Positions 49,910-59,089 of a DNA stretch of 64,000 nt are shown here, one piece after another; the stretch's first letter is position 1; each line of letters starts with the position of its first letter. The DNA comes from Bradyrhizobium septentrionale (GTDB lineage: Bacteria; Pseudomonadota; Alphaproteobacteria; Rhizobiales; Xanthobacteraceae). The position numbers and the translations under genes are program-made. The notes beneath the pieces are model-generated. The model ran no database searches and was not told where the DNA came from. It saw only the letters and a program-made list of their open reading frames with translations. The stretch spans positions 2,622,501-2,686,500 of the forward strand of contig NZ_CP088285.1 in assembly GCF_011516645.4 (NCBI RefSeq), in the 5' to 3' direction.

Positions 49910-50704
49910 ATGCGTTTCTTTCAGGCCGGTCCGGCCGCACCCCATCATACGAGAACTCCGTCCGCGCTGACGAGTTTCGTCGACGAGGTCTACGCCACGC
50001 TCTCCCGGCTGTTCGCCTATGTCGCCGTGCTCGCGCTGTTCGCCGTCCTCGGCACCTATCTATGGAAGCAACTGCCGGACGCAACGGCGATGGCGGCCCC
50101 CGCCGCCACAGGCTGGAGCCTGGCCGGTCGCTCGACGCCGGCTTTTGCCATCAGCCGGCAAGATCCGCTAGATAAAACAGAGGCTTACGAAATCTTCCGG
50201 CACCCCGAGGGCGGCCGCAAGGACGTCTTCCGCTGGGCGGATGCCAACGGCGCGCCGGCAGCGGAGCTGGAAATCTACCGCCCCGGCGGCGAGGCCGTGG
50301 GACCCGCGGTCACCGAGATTGCCGGGCGGCTCGACCCGGGCGGCGTCCGCGAGCTCGAGGCCGCCGGCATCGTCGACAGCAAGTTCGGCAGCGTCACCTT
50401 GCTGCGCCCGGTGCGGCAGGACGGCAGCCGCAGTTGCCTCGGCTTCCTCAAGCAGGCCGACGCGCCCGATCTGCGCATCTCCGGCTGGACCTGCCAAGGC
50501 GCCGGCCTGCCGGCCCAGCGCGCCGCGATCGTCTGCATGCTGAACCGCCTGACCCTGCTGGCCGCCGGCAATGACCTGCGGCTCGCCGCGCTGTTCGCGC
50601 ATGCCGAGCTGCGCCGTACCGACTGCGTTACCTCCGGCCCGCCGGCCATGTCGGCCGACTGGGTGATGGGCAGCGCGAACCCGCTTCTGCGCGGCGCCCT
50701 TTGA
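49910..50704 (+). CDS. Membrane-anchored protein of unknown function
   Basis: A 264-residue protein with one N-terminal membrane helix (about residues 34-52, VAVLALFAVLGTYLW) and a periplasmic part. Two cysteine pairs are visible (RSCLGFLKQ, GWTCQGAG; IVCMLN, RRTDCVTS), possibly disulfide-bonded. The start at 49910 avoids an unlikely Pro/Glu-rich extension from 49814. It is divergent from asd. No recognised domain. Confidence 0.8.
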   Translation: MRFFQAGPAAPHHTRTPSALTSFVDEVYATLSRLFAYVAVLALFAVLGTYLWKQLPDATAMAAPAATGWSLAGRSTPAFAISRQDPLDKTEAYEIFRHPEGGRKDVFRWADANGAPAAELEIYRPGGEAVGPAVTEIAGRLDPGGVRELEAAGIVDSKFGSVTLLRPVRQDGSRSCLGFLKQADAPDLRISGWTCQGAGLPAQRAAIVCMLNRLTLLAAGNDLRLAALFAHAELRRTDCVTSGPPAMSADWVMGSANPLLRGAL

Positions 50705-50882
50705 TGGCAAGACCGTGGCAAGACACTGGTTTACATGAAACTTTTGCTCTACCGGCTGCATTATCTGGACCGGTGTGGCGCAATTGACCTAGTGACGGGC
50801 TTCCCACCAAGGCTACAATATGTTCCGAGTGATTTTGGCGGACGCGCCAGCCCCCCGACGGGGCCGTAATGACGAGGATGCG

Positions 50883-51281
50883 ATGACCTTGAAATTCCCT
50901 GCCGCGAACAAGCTCGTGGTGTTGCTTGCCGCGGCTGCCGTCACCGCAACCGCGCTCAGTGTCACCGCGGCCAGCGCGCAGAGCCCGCGCAAGCAGCAAG
51001 AGCAGTATGACCGCGACGGCCGCCGCTATTACGGCCAGCAGGGTCCGAACCGCGTCTATCAGCAGGGTCCGCGCACCCGCGTCTACGTCACCACGCGCTC
51101 GTGGCTGGACGCCGGCACCGAAGTGCTGCCGGGCGACCGCAAGTTCAACGACTACGCCTATCCGCCGGAGATCGGCTACCCCTCGTTCGCGCGCGAGAAC
51201 AACAACCGTCCGATCGATCGCCAGCCGCTCAGCACGCCGGCCGACGTTGGCGGCTATCCGCGGAACTTCCCGCTGTACTGA
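50883..51281 (+). CDS. Exported small Tyr/Gln/Arg-rich protein
   Basis: A 132-residue product starting MTLKFPAANKLVVLLAAAAV, a signal peptide ending near ASAQ. The mature part has RRYYGQQGPNRVYQQGPRTR and a conserved-looking C-terminus with SWLDAGTEVLPGDRKFNDYA. An upstream ATG at 50820 adds 21 charged residues and is less likely. No family recognised. A terminator follows. Confidence 0.8.
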   Translation: MTLKFPAANKLVVLLAAAAVTATALSVTAASAQSPRKQQEQYDRDGRRYYGQQGPNRVYQQGPRTRVYVTTRSWLDAGTEVLPGDRKFNDYAYPPEIGYPSFARENNNRPIDRQPLSTPADVGGYPRNFPLY

Positions 51282-51306
51282 GAATTTCGGCGCACAGCCG
51301 ATACGA

Positions 51307-51340
51307 AAATGCCCGGCTCCGGCCGGGCATTTTTGTTTTG
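51307..51340 (+). terminator. Rho-independent terminator after the small exported protein
   Basis: Stem AAATGCCCGGC / GCCGGGCATTT around TCCG, followed by TTGTTTTG. The A-flank also allows function toward leuB. Confidence 0.88.
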
Positions 51341-51391
51341 CGATCACTCCGGAGCGATGCGCAGCATCGCCCCGGAATGACGACGCAGTCC

Positions 51392-52504
51392 TTACGCGTG
51401 CAGCTTCTGCAATTCCTTCAGGATCGCTTCGCCCATCTGCGTCGTGCTGGCTGACGTGGTGCCTTCCGACTTGATGTCGGCGGTACGCAGGCCGCTGGCG
51501 AGCACGGCCGCGATTGCGGCATCGACCTTGTCGGCGAGATCGCCCATATCGAAGGAGTAGCGCAGCGCCATGCCGAACGACGAGATCATCGCGATCGGGT
51601 TGGCGAGGCCCTTGCCCGCGATGTCGGGCGCCGAGCCGTGCACCGGCTCGAACAGCGAACGGCGCTTCCTGGTCTTGGAGTCGACTTCGCCGAGCGAGGC
51701 CGACGGCAGCATGCCGAGCGAACCGGTCAGCATCGCGGCGATGTCGGACAGCATGTCGCCGAACAGATTGTCTGTGACGATGACGTCGAATTGCTTCGGC
51801 GCCTTCACCAGGTTCATGCCGCCGGAATCGGCGAGCTGATGCTCCAGCGTGACGTCCTTGTATTCGCGCGCGTGGACCTGGGTCATGACCTCGTTCCAGA
51901 GCACGCCCGATTTCATGACGTTGCGCTTCTCCATCGACGTCACCTTGTTGCGGCGCTTGCGCGCCAGATCGAAGGCGACGCGGCCGATGCGCTCGATCTC
52001 GTAGGTGTCGTAGACTTGGGTGTCGACCGCGCGCTTCTGCCCGTTGCCGAGATCGGTGATGGTCTTCGGCTCGCCGAAATAGACGCCGCCGGTGAGTTCG
52101 CGGACGATCATGATGTCGAGACCCTCGACCGCCTCGCGCTTGAGGCTCGAGGCATCCGCCAGCGCCGGGTAGCACACCGCCGGGCGCAGATTGGCGAACA
52201 GGCCGAGATCCTTGCGCAGCCGCAGCAGGCCGGCCTCGGGGCGGACTTCGTAGGGCACGCTGTCCCACTTCGGACCGCCGACCGCGCCGAAGATCACGGC
52301 GTCGGCCGCGGTCGCCTTGGCCATGTCGCCCTCGGAGATCGACACCTTGTGGGCGTCATAGGCGGAGCCGCCGACCAGCCCCTGCTCGGTCTCGAACCTG
52401 GCGATGCCCTGCGCATTCAGCCAGTCGATCACGCGCTGCACCTCGGCCATCACTTCGGGGCCGATGCCGTCGCCGGGGAGAAGCAGCAGTTTATGGGTCG
52501 CCAT
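51392..52504 (-). CDS. leuB: 3-isopropylmalate dehydrogenase
   Basis: Oxidatively decarboxylates 3-isopropylmalate in leucine synthesis. The 370-residue protein starts [20 protein letters not shown] and includes the substrate/Mg region [32 protein letters not shown] near residue 230 and [20 protein letters not shown] near 280. An in-frame upstream ATG at 52588 is inside a repeat and is rejected. It is on the opposite strand from leuC and leuD. Confidence 0.98.
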   Translation of the reverse strand: MATHKLLLLPGDGIGPEVMAEVQRVIDWLNAQGIARFETEQGLVGGSAYDAHKVSISEGDMAKATAADAVIFGAVGGPKWDSVPYEVRPEAGLLRLRKDLGLFANLRPAVCYPALADASSLKREAVEGLDIMIVRELTGGVYFGEPKTITDLGNGQKRAVDTQVYDTYEIERIGRVAFDLARKRRNKVTSMEKRNVMKSGVLWNEVMTQVHAREYKDVTLEHQLADSGGMNLVKAPKQFDVIVTDNLFGDMLSDIAAMLTGSLGMLPSASLGEVDSKTRKRRSLFEPVHGSAPDIAGKGLANPIAMISSFGMALRYSFDMGDLADKVDAAIAAVLASGLRTADIKSEGTTSASTTQMGEAILKELQKLHA

Positions 52505-52531
52505 GGTGTTACCTCGAGCTAACTGTTTGTT

Positions 52532-52642
52532 GTCATTGCCGGGCAAGAGCGCGAAGCGCGTCCTCGCACAAATGACCCGGCAATCCATCCCGCTTCGAAG
52601 AAGCCTTGAAGATGGATGCCCGGGTCAAGCCCGGGCATGACG
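52532..52642. repeat. Interspersed inverted repeat, family J, copy 2
   Basis: Ends GTCATTGCCGGGCAAG and CAAGCCCGGGCATGAC, with CCGGCAATCCATCCCGCTTC inside; related to 35914-36070. It lies in the leuB/EamA divergent gap. Confidence 0.85.
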
Positions 52643-52762
52643 AGCGGGGAAATCCGGGCGGAGTGCTAAAACGCCCTGAGCGGATTGGCAAGGCGCCTCG
52701 GACAGGGCCAAAATGGCCCCACAGAGCCAACCGCGCCCCAAGAAGCCAACAAGACGGACCTC

Positions 52763-53626
52763 ATGACGGCAGCCATCGTCTACGCCTTCGCCTCCGCCAT
52801 TTTCCTCGGCGCAGGCGTTGTGCTGGCGCAGCTTGGCTTGCGCACCGTCGAGCCGCTGTCGGGCGCCGCAATCAGCGTGCCGTCCTTCACTTTGCTGTTC
52901 CTGCTGATGTCGCCGCTGATCCTGCATGGCGAGCCGGTGGTGTGGCGCGGCCTGCCGATCTTCATGGCGATCGGCCTGTTCTTCCCGGCGTCGCTGACGC
53001 TCCTGACCTTCGCGTCGAACCGGGCGCTCGGGCCGGTCATCACCTCGACATTGGGCAATCTGGCGCCGCTGTTTGCGGTCACCGCCGCCGTGGTGCTGCT
53101 GCACGAGCCGATCGAGCCTCAGCAGCTCGCCGGCCTCGTCGTCGCGGTGGCGGGCGCGGCTGTCATCACCGTGACCCGGCCGCGCGACCTCGGCCATTGG
53201 CGCAGCTGGGCGCTGCTGCTGCCGCTCGCCAGCGCCCTGGTGCGCGGCATCGTGCCCCCGATTGCCAAGCTCGGGCTTGCGATCTGGCCGAGCCCGCTCT
53301 GGGCCTGCCTGATCGGCTACATCATGTCCTCGCTGGTGGTGCTGACCGTGCAGCGGATCCGCAAGGGCAGCTTCGTGGTGCAGGCCCCGCGCGAGGGCCG
53401 GTTCTGGTTCGCATTGACCGGGATCAGCAACGGGCTCAGCGCACTCAGCCTGTTCGCCGCGGTCCGCAACGGCCCGATCACGCTGGTGGCGCCGCTTGCT
53501 GCGATCTATCCGCTGGTCACCGTGGCGCTGAGCGCAATGCTGCTCAAACATGTCGAGATCACCGCGCGGATCGTCGCCGGAACCCTGCTCACCGTGATCG
53601 GCGTCGCGCTGGTCCTGATCGCCTGA
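52763..53626 (+). CDS. EamA/DMT-family transporter
   Basis: Ten-helix drug/metabolite transporter of 287 residues made of two EamA repeats. The first half reads MTAAIVYAFASAIFLGAGVV and TSTLGNLAPLFAVTAAVVLL; the second half includes ISNGLSALSLFAAVRNGPIT. The ATG at 52763 begins the first membrane helix; a start at 52685 would add a charged tail. Substrate unknown. It precedes another transporter gene by 90 bases. Confidence 0.9.
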   Translation: MTAAIVYAFASAIFLGAGVVLAQLGLRTVEPLSGAAISVPSFTLLFLLMSPLILHGEPVVWRGLPIFMAIGLFFPASLTLLTFASNRALGPVITSTLGNLAPLFAVTAAVVLLHEPIEPQQLAGLVVAVAGAAVITVTRPRDLGHWRSWALLLPLASALVRGIVPPIAKLGLAIWPSPLWACLIGYIMSSLVVLTVQRIRKGSFVVQAPREGRFWFALTGISNGLSALSLFAAVRNGPITLVAPLAAIYPLVTVALSAMLLKHVEITARIVAGTLLTVIGVALVLIA

Positions 53627-53715
53627 TTGCCCGATGCGCACGACAGTGTTGCGGCCTCCGGCGCTGGGCAGCGCCGCTGCGGCCTGCCACAATGGCCGCA
53701 TTGCCGGAGTGAATT

Positions 53716-54891
53716 GTGAGAGCCCCCGCCCCGTCCTATCCGCATCCCGCGCGGCTGATCCTGATTCTGTCGCTCGCACCGACGGTCGGTCTCGGCATCG
53801 GCCGCTTTGCCTATTCGCTGGTGCTGCCCGACATGCGCGACTCGCTGGCCTGGTCCTATTCGGCCGCCGGCTTCATGAACACGATCAATGCCGCCGGCTA
53901 TCTGGTCGGCGCGCTGTTCGCCTCGCGCCTGATCCAGCGCTTCGGGCTTGCCACATCGGTACGCTGGTCGACGGTGGCCTGCGCGCTGTCGCTGGCGCTC
54001 TGCGCCCTCTCGGGCAATTTCGTCGTGCTGAGCTTTGCCCGCCTGCTGGTCGGCTTCGCCGCCGCAATCGGCTTTGTCGGCGGCGGCGCACTCGCGGCGA
54101 CGATTGCGCAATCGCGACCGGAGCGCGCGAACTTCCTGCTCAGCCTGTTCTATGCCGGGCCGGGCGTCGGCATCCTGGCATCCGGCCTGATCGCGCCCTT
54201 CGTGCTGCAGGGCTTTGGCGCGGGCTCATGGTGGATTGTGTGGTGGGCGATGACCCTGCTCTCGGCGATCATGACCGTGCCGCTGCTGCTTGCGCCATTC
54301 CATGGCAATGCAGCCGCCGGCATCGTGCGGACCAAATTCGCCATCATGCCGGTGCTGATCTATCTTGCCGCCTATTTCCTGTTCGGCGCCGGCTACATCG
54401 CCTACATGACCTTCATGATCGCCTATGTCCGCGATGGCGGCGGCGGCGCGGTCGCCCAGAGCGCGTTCTGGAGCCTGATCGGCGTCAGCGCGTTCGTGAC
54501 GCCCTGGTTCTGGCGGCGGGTGCTGGCGCTCGACCGCGGCGGGATCGCCACCACCATCATCCTCGGCGTCAACGCGCTCGGCGCGGCTCTACCGATTTTC
54601 GGGCATTCGCCGCTGCTGCTTGCGATTTCCGCGCTGGTGTTCGGCGTCGCCTTCTTCGCGGTGGTGGGGTCGACCACCGCCTTCGTGCGCTTCAACTACC
54701 CGCCAGAGGCCTGGCCGACCGCGATCGCGGCGATGACCATCGCCTTCGGCATCGGCCAGACGCTCGGGCCGATCGTGGTCGGCGCGATCACGGATGCCGT
54801 CGGCAGCCTGTCATTTGCATTGAATGTCTCGGCCGCGATGCTCGCGCTCGGCGCGCTGCTGTCGGCGTTTCAGCGGAAGGTGGGGCCGTAA
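53716..54891 (+). CDS. YbfB/YjiJ-family MFS transporter
   Basis: A 391-residue major facilitator starting at GTG (VRAPAPSYPHPARLILILSL). The segment SLAPTVGLGIGRFAYSLVLP in helix 1 and SAAGFMNTINAAGYLVGALF in helix 2 are typical of the YbfB/YjiJ group. Twelve helices are evident. Substrate unknown; the group is thought to export organic compounds. A repeat separates it from the molybdenum enzyme. Confidence 0.9.
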   Translation: MRAPAPSYPHPARLILILSLAPTVGLGIGRFAYSLVLPDMRDSLAWSYSAAGFMNTINAAGYLVGALFASRLIQRFGLATSVRWSTVACALSLALCALSGNFVVLSFARLLVGFAAAIGFVGGGALAATIAQSRPERANFLLSLFYAGPGVGILASGLIAPFVLQGFGAGSWWIVWWAMTLLSAIMTVPLLLAPFHGNAAAGIVRTKFAIMPVLIYLAAYFLFGAGYIAYMTFMIAYVRDGGGGAVAQSAFWSLIGVSAFVTPWFWRRVLALDRGGIATTIILGVNALGAALPIFGHSPLLLAISALVFGVAFFAVVGSTTAFVRFNYPPEAWPTAIAAMTIAFGIGQTLGPIVVGAITDAVGSLSFALNVSAAMLALGALLSAFQRKVGP

Positions 54892-54899
54892 GGCAATCT

Positions 54900-55003
54900 G
54901 TCATTCCGGGATGCGCCGCAAGGCGCAGGCCCGGAATCCATTTGGCCACACAGTCTGTGTCACAATGGATTCCGGGCTCTCGCTTCGCGAGCCCCGGAAT
55001 GAC
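54900..55003. repeat. Interspersed inverted repeat, family I
   Basis: Ends GTCATTCCGGGATGCGCCGC and CGCGAGCCCCGGAATGAC with central GGAATCCATTTGGCCACACA and CACAATGGATTCC arms. It ends 13 bases before the stop codon of the molybdenum enzyme gene. Confidence 0.88.
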
Positions 55004-55015
55004 GAGGGGAGAGCG

Positions 55016-55801
55016 TCAGCTCCCGCTGAACGAATTGTAGCCCTGGTCTTCCCAGTAGCCGCCCTTGTAGTCGTTGGTGACTTCCATCGACAGCACGTAT
55101 TTCGGGTTCTTGAAGCCGAGTTTTGTGGGCACCCGGATCTTCATCGGGAAGCCGTAGGCGCGCGGCAGGATCTCGTCGCCGAATTTGAAGGTCATCTGGG
55201 TCTGCGGATGCAGCGCCGTGCGCATGTCCAAAGGTGAATTGTAGCCGTCCTTGTCGGCGCACTGGAACCAGACATATTTGGCGCGCGTGTCGGCGCCGAT
55301 GATCTTGAGGAAATCGCGCAGCGGCGTGCCGGTCCAGCTGCCGATCGCGCTCCAGCCCTCGACGCAGATATGCCGCGTCACCTGCTTGACCTGCGGCAGC
55401 TTGTACAATTCGTCCAGCGTCCACGACTTCTTGTTGTCGACCAGGCCGCGCACCTCGAGCTTCCAGTCCGCGCCCGCGACCTCGGGCGCATCGTCGAGAT
55501 CATAATAGGCATTGAACGGGAACGGCTTGGTGATCATGCTCTCGGGATAGGTCGGCGCCAGCGCATCCGGATTGAACATCCAGGCCTGCACCGCGTCGTT
55601 GAACTTCGAGACCCTCTTCAGCAGTTCTTCCGCGGACGACGAATCGACCACGTCGCAGCCGGTCAGCAGGGTCAGCGCGCCGAGGCTGGTCCCCGCCGTG
55701 ATGAAACGGCGGCGCGTCAGCTCCGGCATCGTCTTCACCGCGTCGCGCACCAGCAGCTTCTTGTCGACACCGGGGATCAGGAGTTTGCGCAAGCGACCCA
55801 T
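55016..55801 (-). CDS. Molybdopterin-dependent oxidoreductase (MsrP/sulfite oxidase family)
   Basis: A 261-residue molybdenum-cofactor enzyme of the sulfite-oxidase fold. The Mo-binding Cys lies in RHICVEGWSAIGSWTG near residue 146. The N-terminus has a twin-arginine-like TRRRFITAGTSLGALTLLTG followed by Cys, so it may be a Tat-exported lipoprotein. It is 10 bases downstream of a cytochrome b gene on the same strand. It is shorter than E. coli MsrP; the substrate could be a sulfoxide or sulfite. Confidence 0.88.
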   Translation of the reverse strand: MGRLRKLLIPGVDKKLLVRDAVKTMPELTRRRFITAGTSLGALTLLTGCDVVDSSSAEELLKRVSKFNDAVQAWMFNPDALAPTYPESMITKPFPFNAYYDLDDAPEVAGADWKLEVRGLVDNKKSWTLDELYKLPQVKQVTRHICVEGWSAIGSWTGTPLRDFLKIIGADTRAKYVWFQCADKDGYNSPLDMRTALHPQTQMTFKFGDEILPRAYGFPMKIRVPTKLGFKNPKYVLSMEVTNDYKGGYWEDQGYNSFSGS

Positions 55802-55811
55802 GACACTCTCC

Positions 55812-56444
55812 CTAACGACCGATGATCATGGCGCGCAGGCTCTTCGGCACCAGCAGTGCGAGCGCGACATGGATCACCAGGAAGGCGACGATCAGCGCCA
55901 TGCAGGTGAAATGAACATAACGGGCGAAGTCATAGCCGCCGAACAGCGTCACCAGCCAGTGCAATTGCACCGGCTTCCAGATCGACAGGCCGGACAGCAC
56001 GATGACGACGCCGACGATGATGATGCCGGTATAGAGCAGCTTCTGCACCGAATTGTACTTGCTGAGATCGTCATGCGACAGCTTGAAGGTCAGCGCCGCC
56101 TTGGTATCGGAGATCACGCCGCCGGGGGTGATCGGCAGCAGCTTCTTGCGGAAGCGGCCGGTGGCGAAGCCGAGCGTCAGATAGACCAGGCCGTTGACCA
56201 TCAACAGCCACATCGCGGCGAAGTGCCAGAGCAGCGCGCCGCCGAGCCAGCCGCCGAGCGTGATGCTCCGCGAGAAGGTGAAGCCGAACAGCGGCGAGGC
56301 GTTGTAGATCTGCCAGCCGGACATGATCATCAGGATCATCGCGAATGCGTTGATCCAGTGCACCATCCGCACCCAGACCGGCTGGATCACCTTCGCCGGC
56401 GTTGCGGTCTCTGCCTGGTGGTCGCTGACGGCAAGGCTCGTCAT
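55812..56444 (-). CDS. Cytochrome b/b6-domain membrane protein
   Basis: A 210-residue membrane cytochrome with about four to five helices and several histidines that could bind heme (MVHWINAFAMILM, LWHFAAMWLL, HFTCMALIVAFLVIHVALAL). It resembles the Ni/Fe-hydrogenase-type and b561-type electron donors. It precedes the molybdenum enzyme by 10 bases and probably passes quinol electrons to it, acting as the counterpart of MsrQ. Confidence 0.88.
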   Translation of the reverse strand: MTSLAVSDHQAETATPAKVIQPVWVRMVHWINAFAMILMIMSGWQIYNASPLFGFTFSRSITLGGWLGGALLWHFAAMWLLMVNGLVYLTLGFATGRFRKKLLPITPGGVISDTKAALTFKLSHDDLSKYNSVQKLLYTGIIIVGVVIVLSGLSIWKPVQLHWLVTLFGGYDFARYVHFTCMALIVAFLVIHVALALLVPKSLRAMIIGR

Positions 56445-56548
56445 GGCATATCTCTGCTCGTGGTCGTTACCGGGTTATACGCCGGGAACCGGCGTTCCGT
56501 TACGGGATCGCGCCTTATCAGTTTGATATAGGCCGCCCCATCTGGTCA

Positions 56549-56582
56549 CAAAAATGCGAGCCGGGGCGAGGCTCCGGCTCGC
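56549..56582 (-). terminator. Rho-independent terminator of the fasciclin gene
   Basis: On the minus strand, stem GCGAGCCGG / CCGGCTCGC (56556-56564 with 56574-56582) followed by ATTTTTGTG. Confidence 0.82.
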
Positions 56583-56624
56583 TGTTTCGTGGGGCGTTCG
56601 GGGACTAAATCGGGCCGCCAGGTG

Positions 56625-57179
56625 TTACGTCGCCGGCATCAGCACGGTGTCGACCACATGGATGACGCCGTTCGACTGGTTGACGTTGGAAATCGTCACC
56701 ATCGAGGTGCCGCCCTTGGCATCGACGATCCAGACCTTGCCGTCCTGCTTCTTCACGGTGAGTTCCTCGCCCTCGGCGGTCTTCAGCTTCTTGCCGTCGG
56801 TGAGGTCGGAGGCCTCGAGCTTGCCGGGCACCACATGGTAGGTGAGGATCTTGGTCAGCGTCGCCTTGTTCTCCGGCTTGACGAGGTTGTCGACGGTTCC
56901 GGCCGGCAGCTTGCCGAACGCGGCGTTGGTCGGCGCGAACACCGTGAACGGGCCCTTGCTTTCCAGCGTGCTGACCAGGCCCGCGGCCTTCACCGCGGCG
57001 ACGAGGGTGGTGTGGTCCTTCGAATTGACGGCGTTCTGGACGATGTTCTTGGACGGGAACATCGCGGCGCCGCCGACCATCACGGTCTTTTCCTCGGCGC
57101 GGACCGGGGCCACGACAGTGGCGGTGATCGCAAGCGCGCTGAAGGCGGCGGCAGTGAGATAGGCAATACGCTTCGACAT
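56625..57179 (-). CDS. Fasciclin (FAS1)-domain protein, exported
   Basis: A 184-residue product starting MSKRIAYLTAAAFSALAITA, a signal peptide ending near VRAEE. One FAS1 domain follows with FTVFAPTNAAFGKLPAGTVD, ILTYHVVPGKLEASDL and NGVIHVVDTVLMP. FAS1 proteins mediate adhesion in many organisms. Ribosome site GGGAG lies nine bases upstream of the ATG. An open frame continues to 57422 but that part is noncoding in composition. It follows the Mo enzyme/cytochrome pair upstream on the same strand. Confidence 0.92.
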   Translation of the reverse strand: MSKRIAYLTAAAFSALAITATVVAPVRAEEKTVMVGGAAMFPSKNIVQNAVNSKDHTTLVAAVKAAGLVSTLESKGPFTVFAPTNAAFGKLPAGTVDNLVKPENKATLTKILTYHVVPGKLEASDLTDGKKLKTAEGEELTVKKQDGKVWIVDAKGGTSMVTISNVNQSNGVIHVVDTVLMPAT

Positions 57180-57503
57180 GGTTTCGTCTCCCGATGAGAT
57201 ATCCGACCGGCGAGGCATCGCCGGCGATGATGGACAACGGCGCGTGTTGTTCGGTGTCTGCGTCGTCGTTGGCCGAGCTACGGCAGGTTTTCCCGGCGGT
57301 TTCCGGAAATAATTCTTTGTGATTCCTGAAACCGGTGGGCTCGCGCTGCGTACGCACGGCGCTCCGTCCGTTCCGTCGACCATTCCATTCAGCGGAATGG
57401 ACGGGTGCGCTGCCGCGAGCAATTCGCTTGCCGCCGCTCGTCGGTTGGTTCAGCCTGAGATTGTGGCGCAACGTCGCAGCAGGCGGCAGTGGGGGGACCA
57501 ATC
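57180..57503. promoter_or_regulatory. Divergent promoter region between fasciclin and MFS genes
   Basis: No gene seen. It holds a dyad CCATTCCATTCAGCGGAATGG (57381-57401), whose arms CCATTCC / GGAATGG resemble an operator of a dimeric regulator such as the IclR type. A GGTTTCCGGAAATAATTC stretch near 57297 may be part of the fasciclin promoter. Confidence 0.5.
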
Positions 57504-58904
57504 ATGAGCAGCATCACGGCTGATGGCCACGCCGCGCCTGCGGCGAACGAGGCCAGCAGCGACATCGGCCCACTCGAGCAGAAGCACCTGCAATACGCCA
57601 ATTACCGCGCGGTCGCCGGCGGCACGGAGGTGACGAAAACGCATTGGCACATCGCCACCGCCAACGCACTCGGCTGGGGCTTTGACGGCATGGACGGCGT
57701 GATCTTCGCGCTGGTCTCCCCGATGGTGATCAAGGAATTTTCGCTGAGCCTGCCGGAATATCGCTCCGGCATGCAGATCGCGCTGTTCGTCGGCATCGCC
57801 GGCCTCTATTTCTGGCCATGGCTGGCCGACCGGTTTGGCCGGCGCACGCTGCTCGCCGTCAACATCGCGCTGTTCTCGCTGTTGATGCCGGTCGCGGCGC
57901 TGTCGCCGACCTTTACGGTCTTCGTGATCGCGCGCTCGTTCCTGTTCTTCGCGCTCAACGGCGAATGGTCGCTCGGCTCGATGCTTGTGGCCGAGACCTG
58001 GCCGGCCCGGCTGCGCGGGCGGGTGATCACCATCACGCGATCGGCCTGGTGCCTCGGTGCCACGCTCGCCGGCGCCATCACCGGACTGGTCGCCGCCAAT
58101 TTCGGCTGGCGTGTCGCAGTCATGGTGCCCGGCGTGATCGCGCTGCTCGCGATCTATATCCGCTCCACCTGCCCGGAATCGCCCTATTGGGTGCGCGCGC
58201 AGGATCGCAAGCGGCGCATCTCGGAGACGCTGGCGCGCGGCGGCACGGTCAGCGCCGACGATGGCGCCTGGTTCGGCAAGGCCAAATCGGTCGGCATCCG
58301 CCAGGTGTTCTTGCCCGACGTGCTGCCCGCAACACTGGTTGCGCTGTTCGTGGCCTGCGCCAGTACCTGCATCTACGGCACGGTCGGCGCCTGGATGCCG
58401 CTGTATCTATCGACCGAGAAGCATTGGTCGACGACGGAATACAGCCTGTTCTACGTGTTCTACGGCCTTTGCGGCTTCCTCGGACTGTGCCTGGTCGGCT
58501 GGCTGATCGACAAGATCGGCCGCCGGCGCGCCTTCATCATCACCTTGATCGAGGGTGCGATCTTCATGACGCTCTGGGTCTATTCCGAGGACCGCGTCCT
58601 GCTCTGGACGTTCGGGCTGCTCTGGTGCCTCGGCTTCCTCGGCTTCTGGGGACCGAGCACGACCTTGACTGCGGAAATCTTCCCGACCCGCATCCGCGGC
58701 GCCGCCAACGGCGTGGTATGGGCGATCGCCTATTTCGTCGGCTTCGTGCTGTTCCCGTTCGTGTCCATCGCGCTCCAGCAGCACACCGGCTCGTTCGCGC
58801 TGGCGTTCCTCTGTATTCCCGTGCTGATGATCGCGATGGCGGTCGGTGTCTTCCTGTGGGTGCCCGAGCATTCCGGCAAGGAGCTGAACGAGATCATCGA
58901 GTGA
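57504..58904 (+). CDS. MFS transporter (aromatic acid:H+ / sugar-phosphate symporter type)
   Basis: A 466-residue major facilitator. Its first loop has the family's LADRFGRRTLLAVNIALF motif after helix 2; the middle loop is long and basic. Features such as GWGFDGMDGVIFALVSPMVI in helix 1 and EIFPTRIRGAANGVVWAIAY in helix 10 fit the aromatic-acid and related metabolite symporters. The ATG at 57504 has a preceding GGGGGACC ribosome-like site. Substrate not defined by sequence. Confidence 0.9.
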   Translation: MSSITADGHAAPAANEASSDIGPLEQKHLQYANYRAVAGGTEVTKTHWHIATANALGWGFDGMDGVIFALVSPMVIKEFSLSLPEYRSGMQIALFVGIAGLYFWPWLADRFGRRTLLAVNIALFSLLMPVAALSPTFTVFVIARSFLFFALNGEWSLGSMLVAETWPARLRGRVITITRSAWCLGATLAGAITGLVAANFGWRVAVMVPGVIALLAIYIRSTCPESPYWVRAQDRKRRISETLARGGTVSADDGAWFGKAKSVGIRQVFLPDVLPATLVALFVACASTCIYGTVGAWMPLYLSTEKHWSTTEYSLFYVFYGLCGFLGLCLVGWLIDKIGRRRAFIITLIEGAIFMTLWVYSEDRVLLWTFGLLWCLGFLGFWGPSTTLTAEIFPTRIRGAANGVVWAIAYFVGFVLFPFVSIALQQHTGSFALAFLCIPVLMIAMAVGVFLWVPEHSGKELNEIIE

Positions 58905-58918
58905 CGTAGACCGTCCAC

Positions 58919-59071
58919 GCCGTCGTCCCGGCCAAGCGAAGCGCGAGCCGGGACCCATAACCACGAATGGCCGTTATCAGGTGTCGCTGGAGCCACAGCG
59001 CGCCCAACAATCCGACCCTGTGGTTATGGGTCCCTGCTCCCGTGCGCAATTGCGCACTTGGCAGGGACGAC
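58919..59071. repeat. Interspersed inverted repeat, family H, copy 2
   Basis: Ends CCGTCGTCCCGGCCAAGCG and CTTGGCAGGGACGAC; internal GGGACCCATAACCACGAATG and CTGTGGTTATGGGTCCC arms. Related to 22503-22626. It sits 18 bases before the SDR stop codon. Confidence 0.88.
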
Positions 59072-59089
59072 CCGTTGAGGGAGTTGAGT

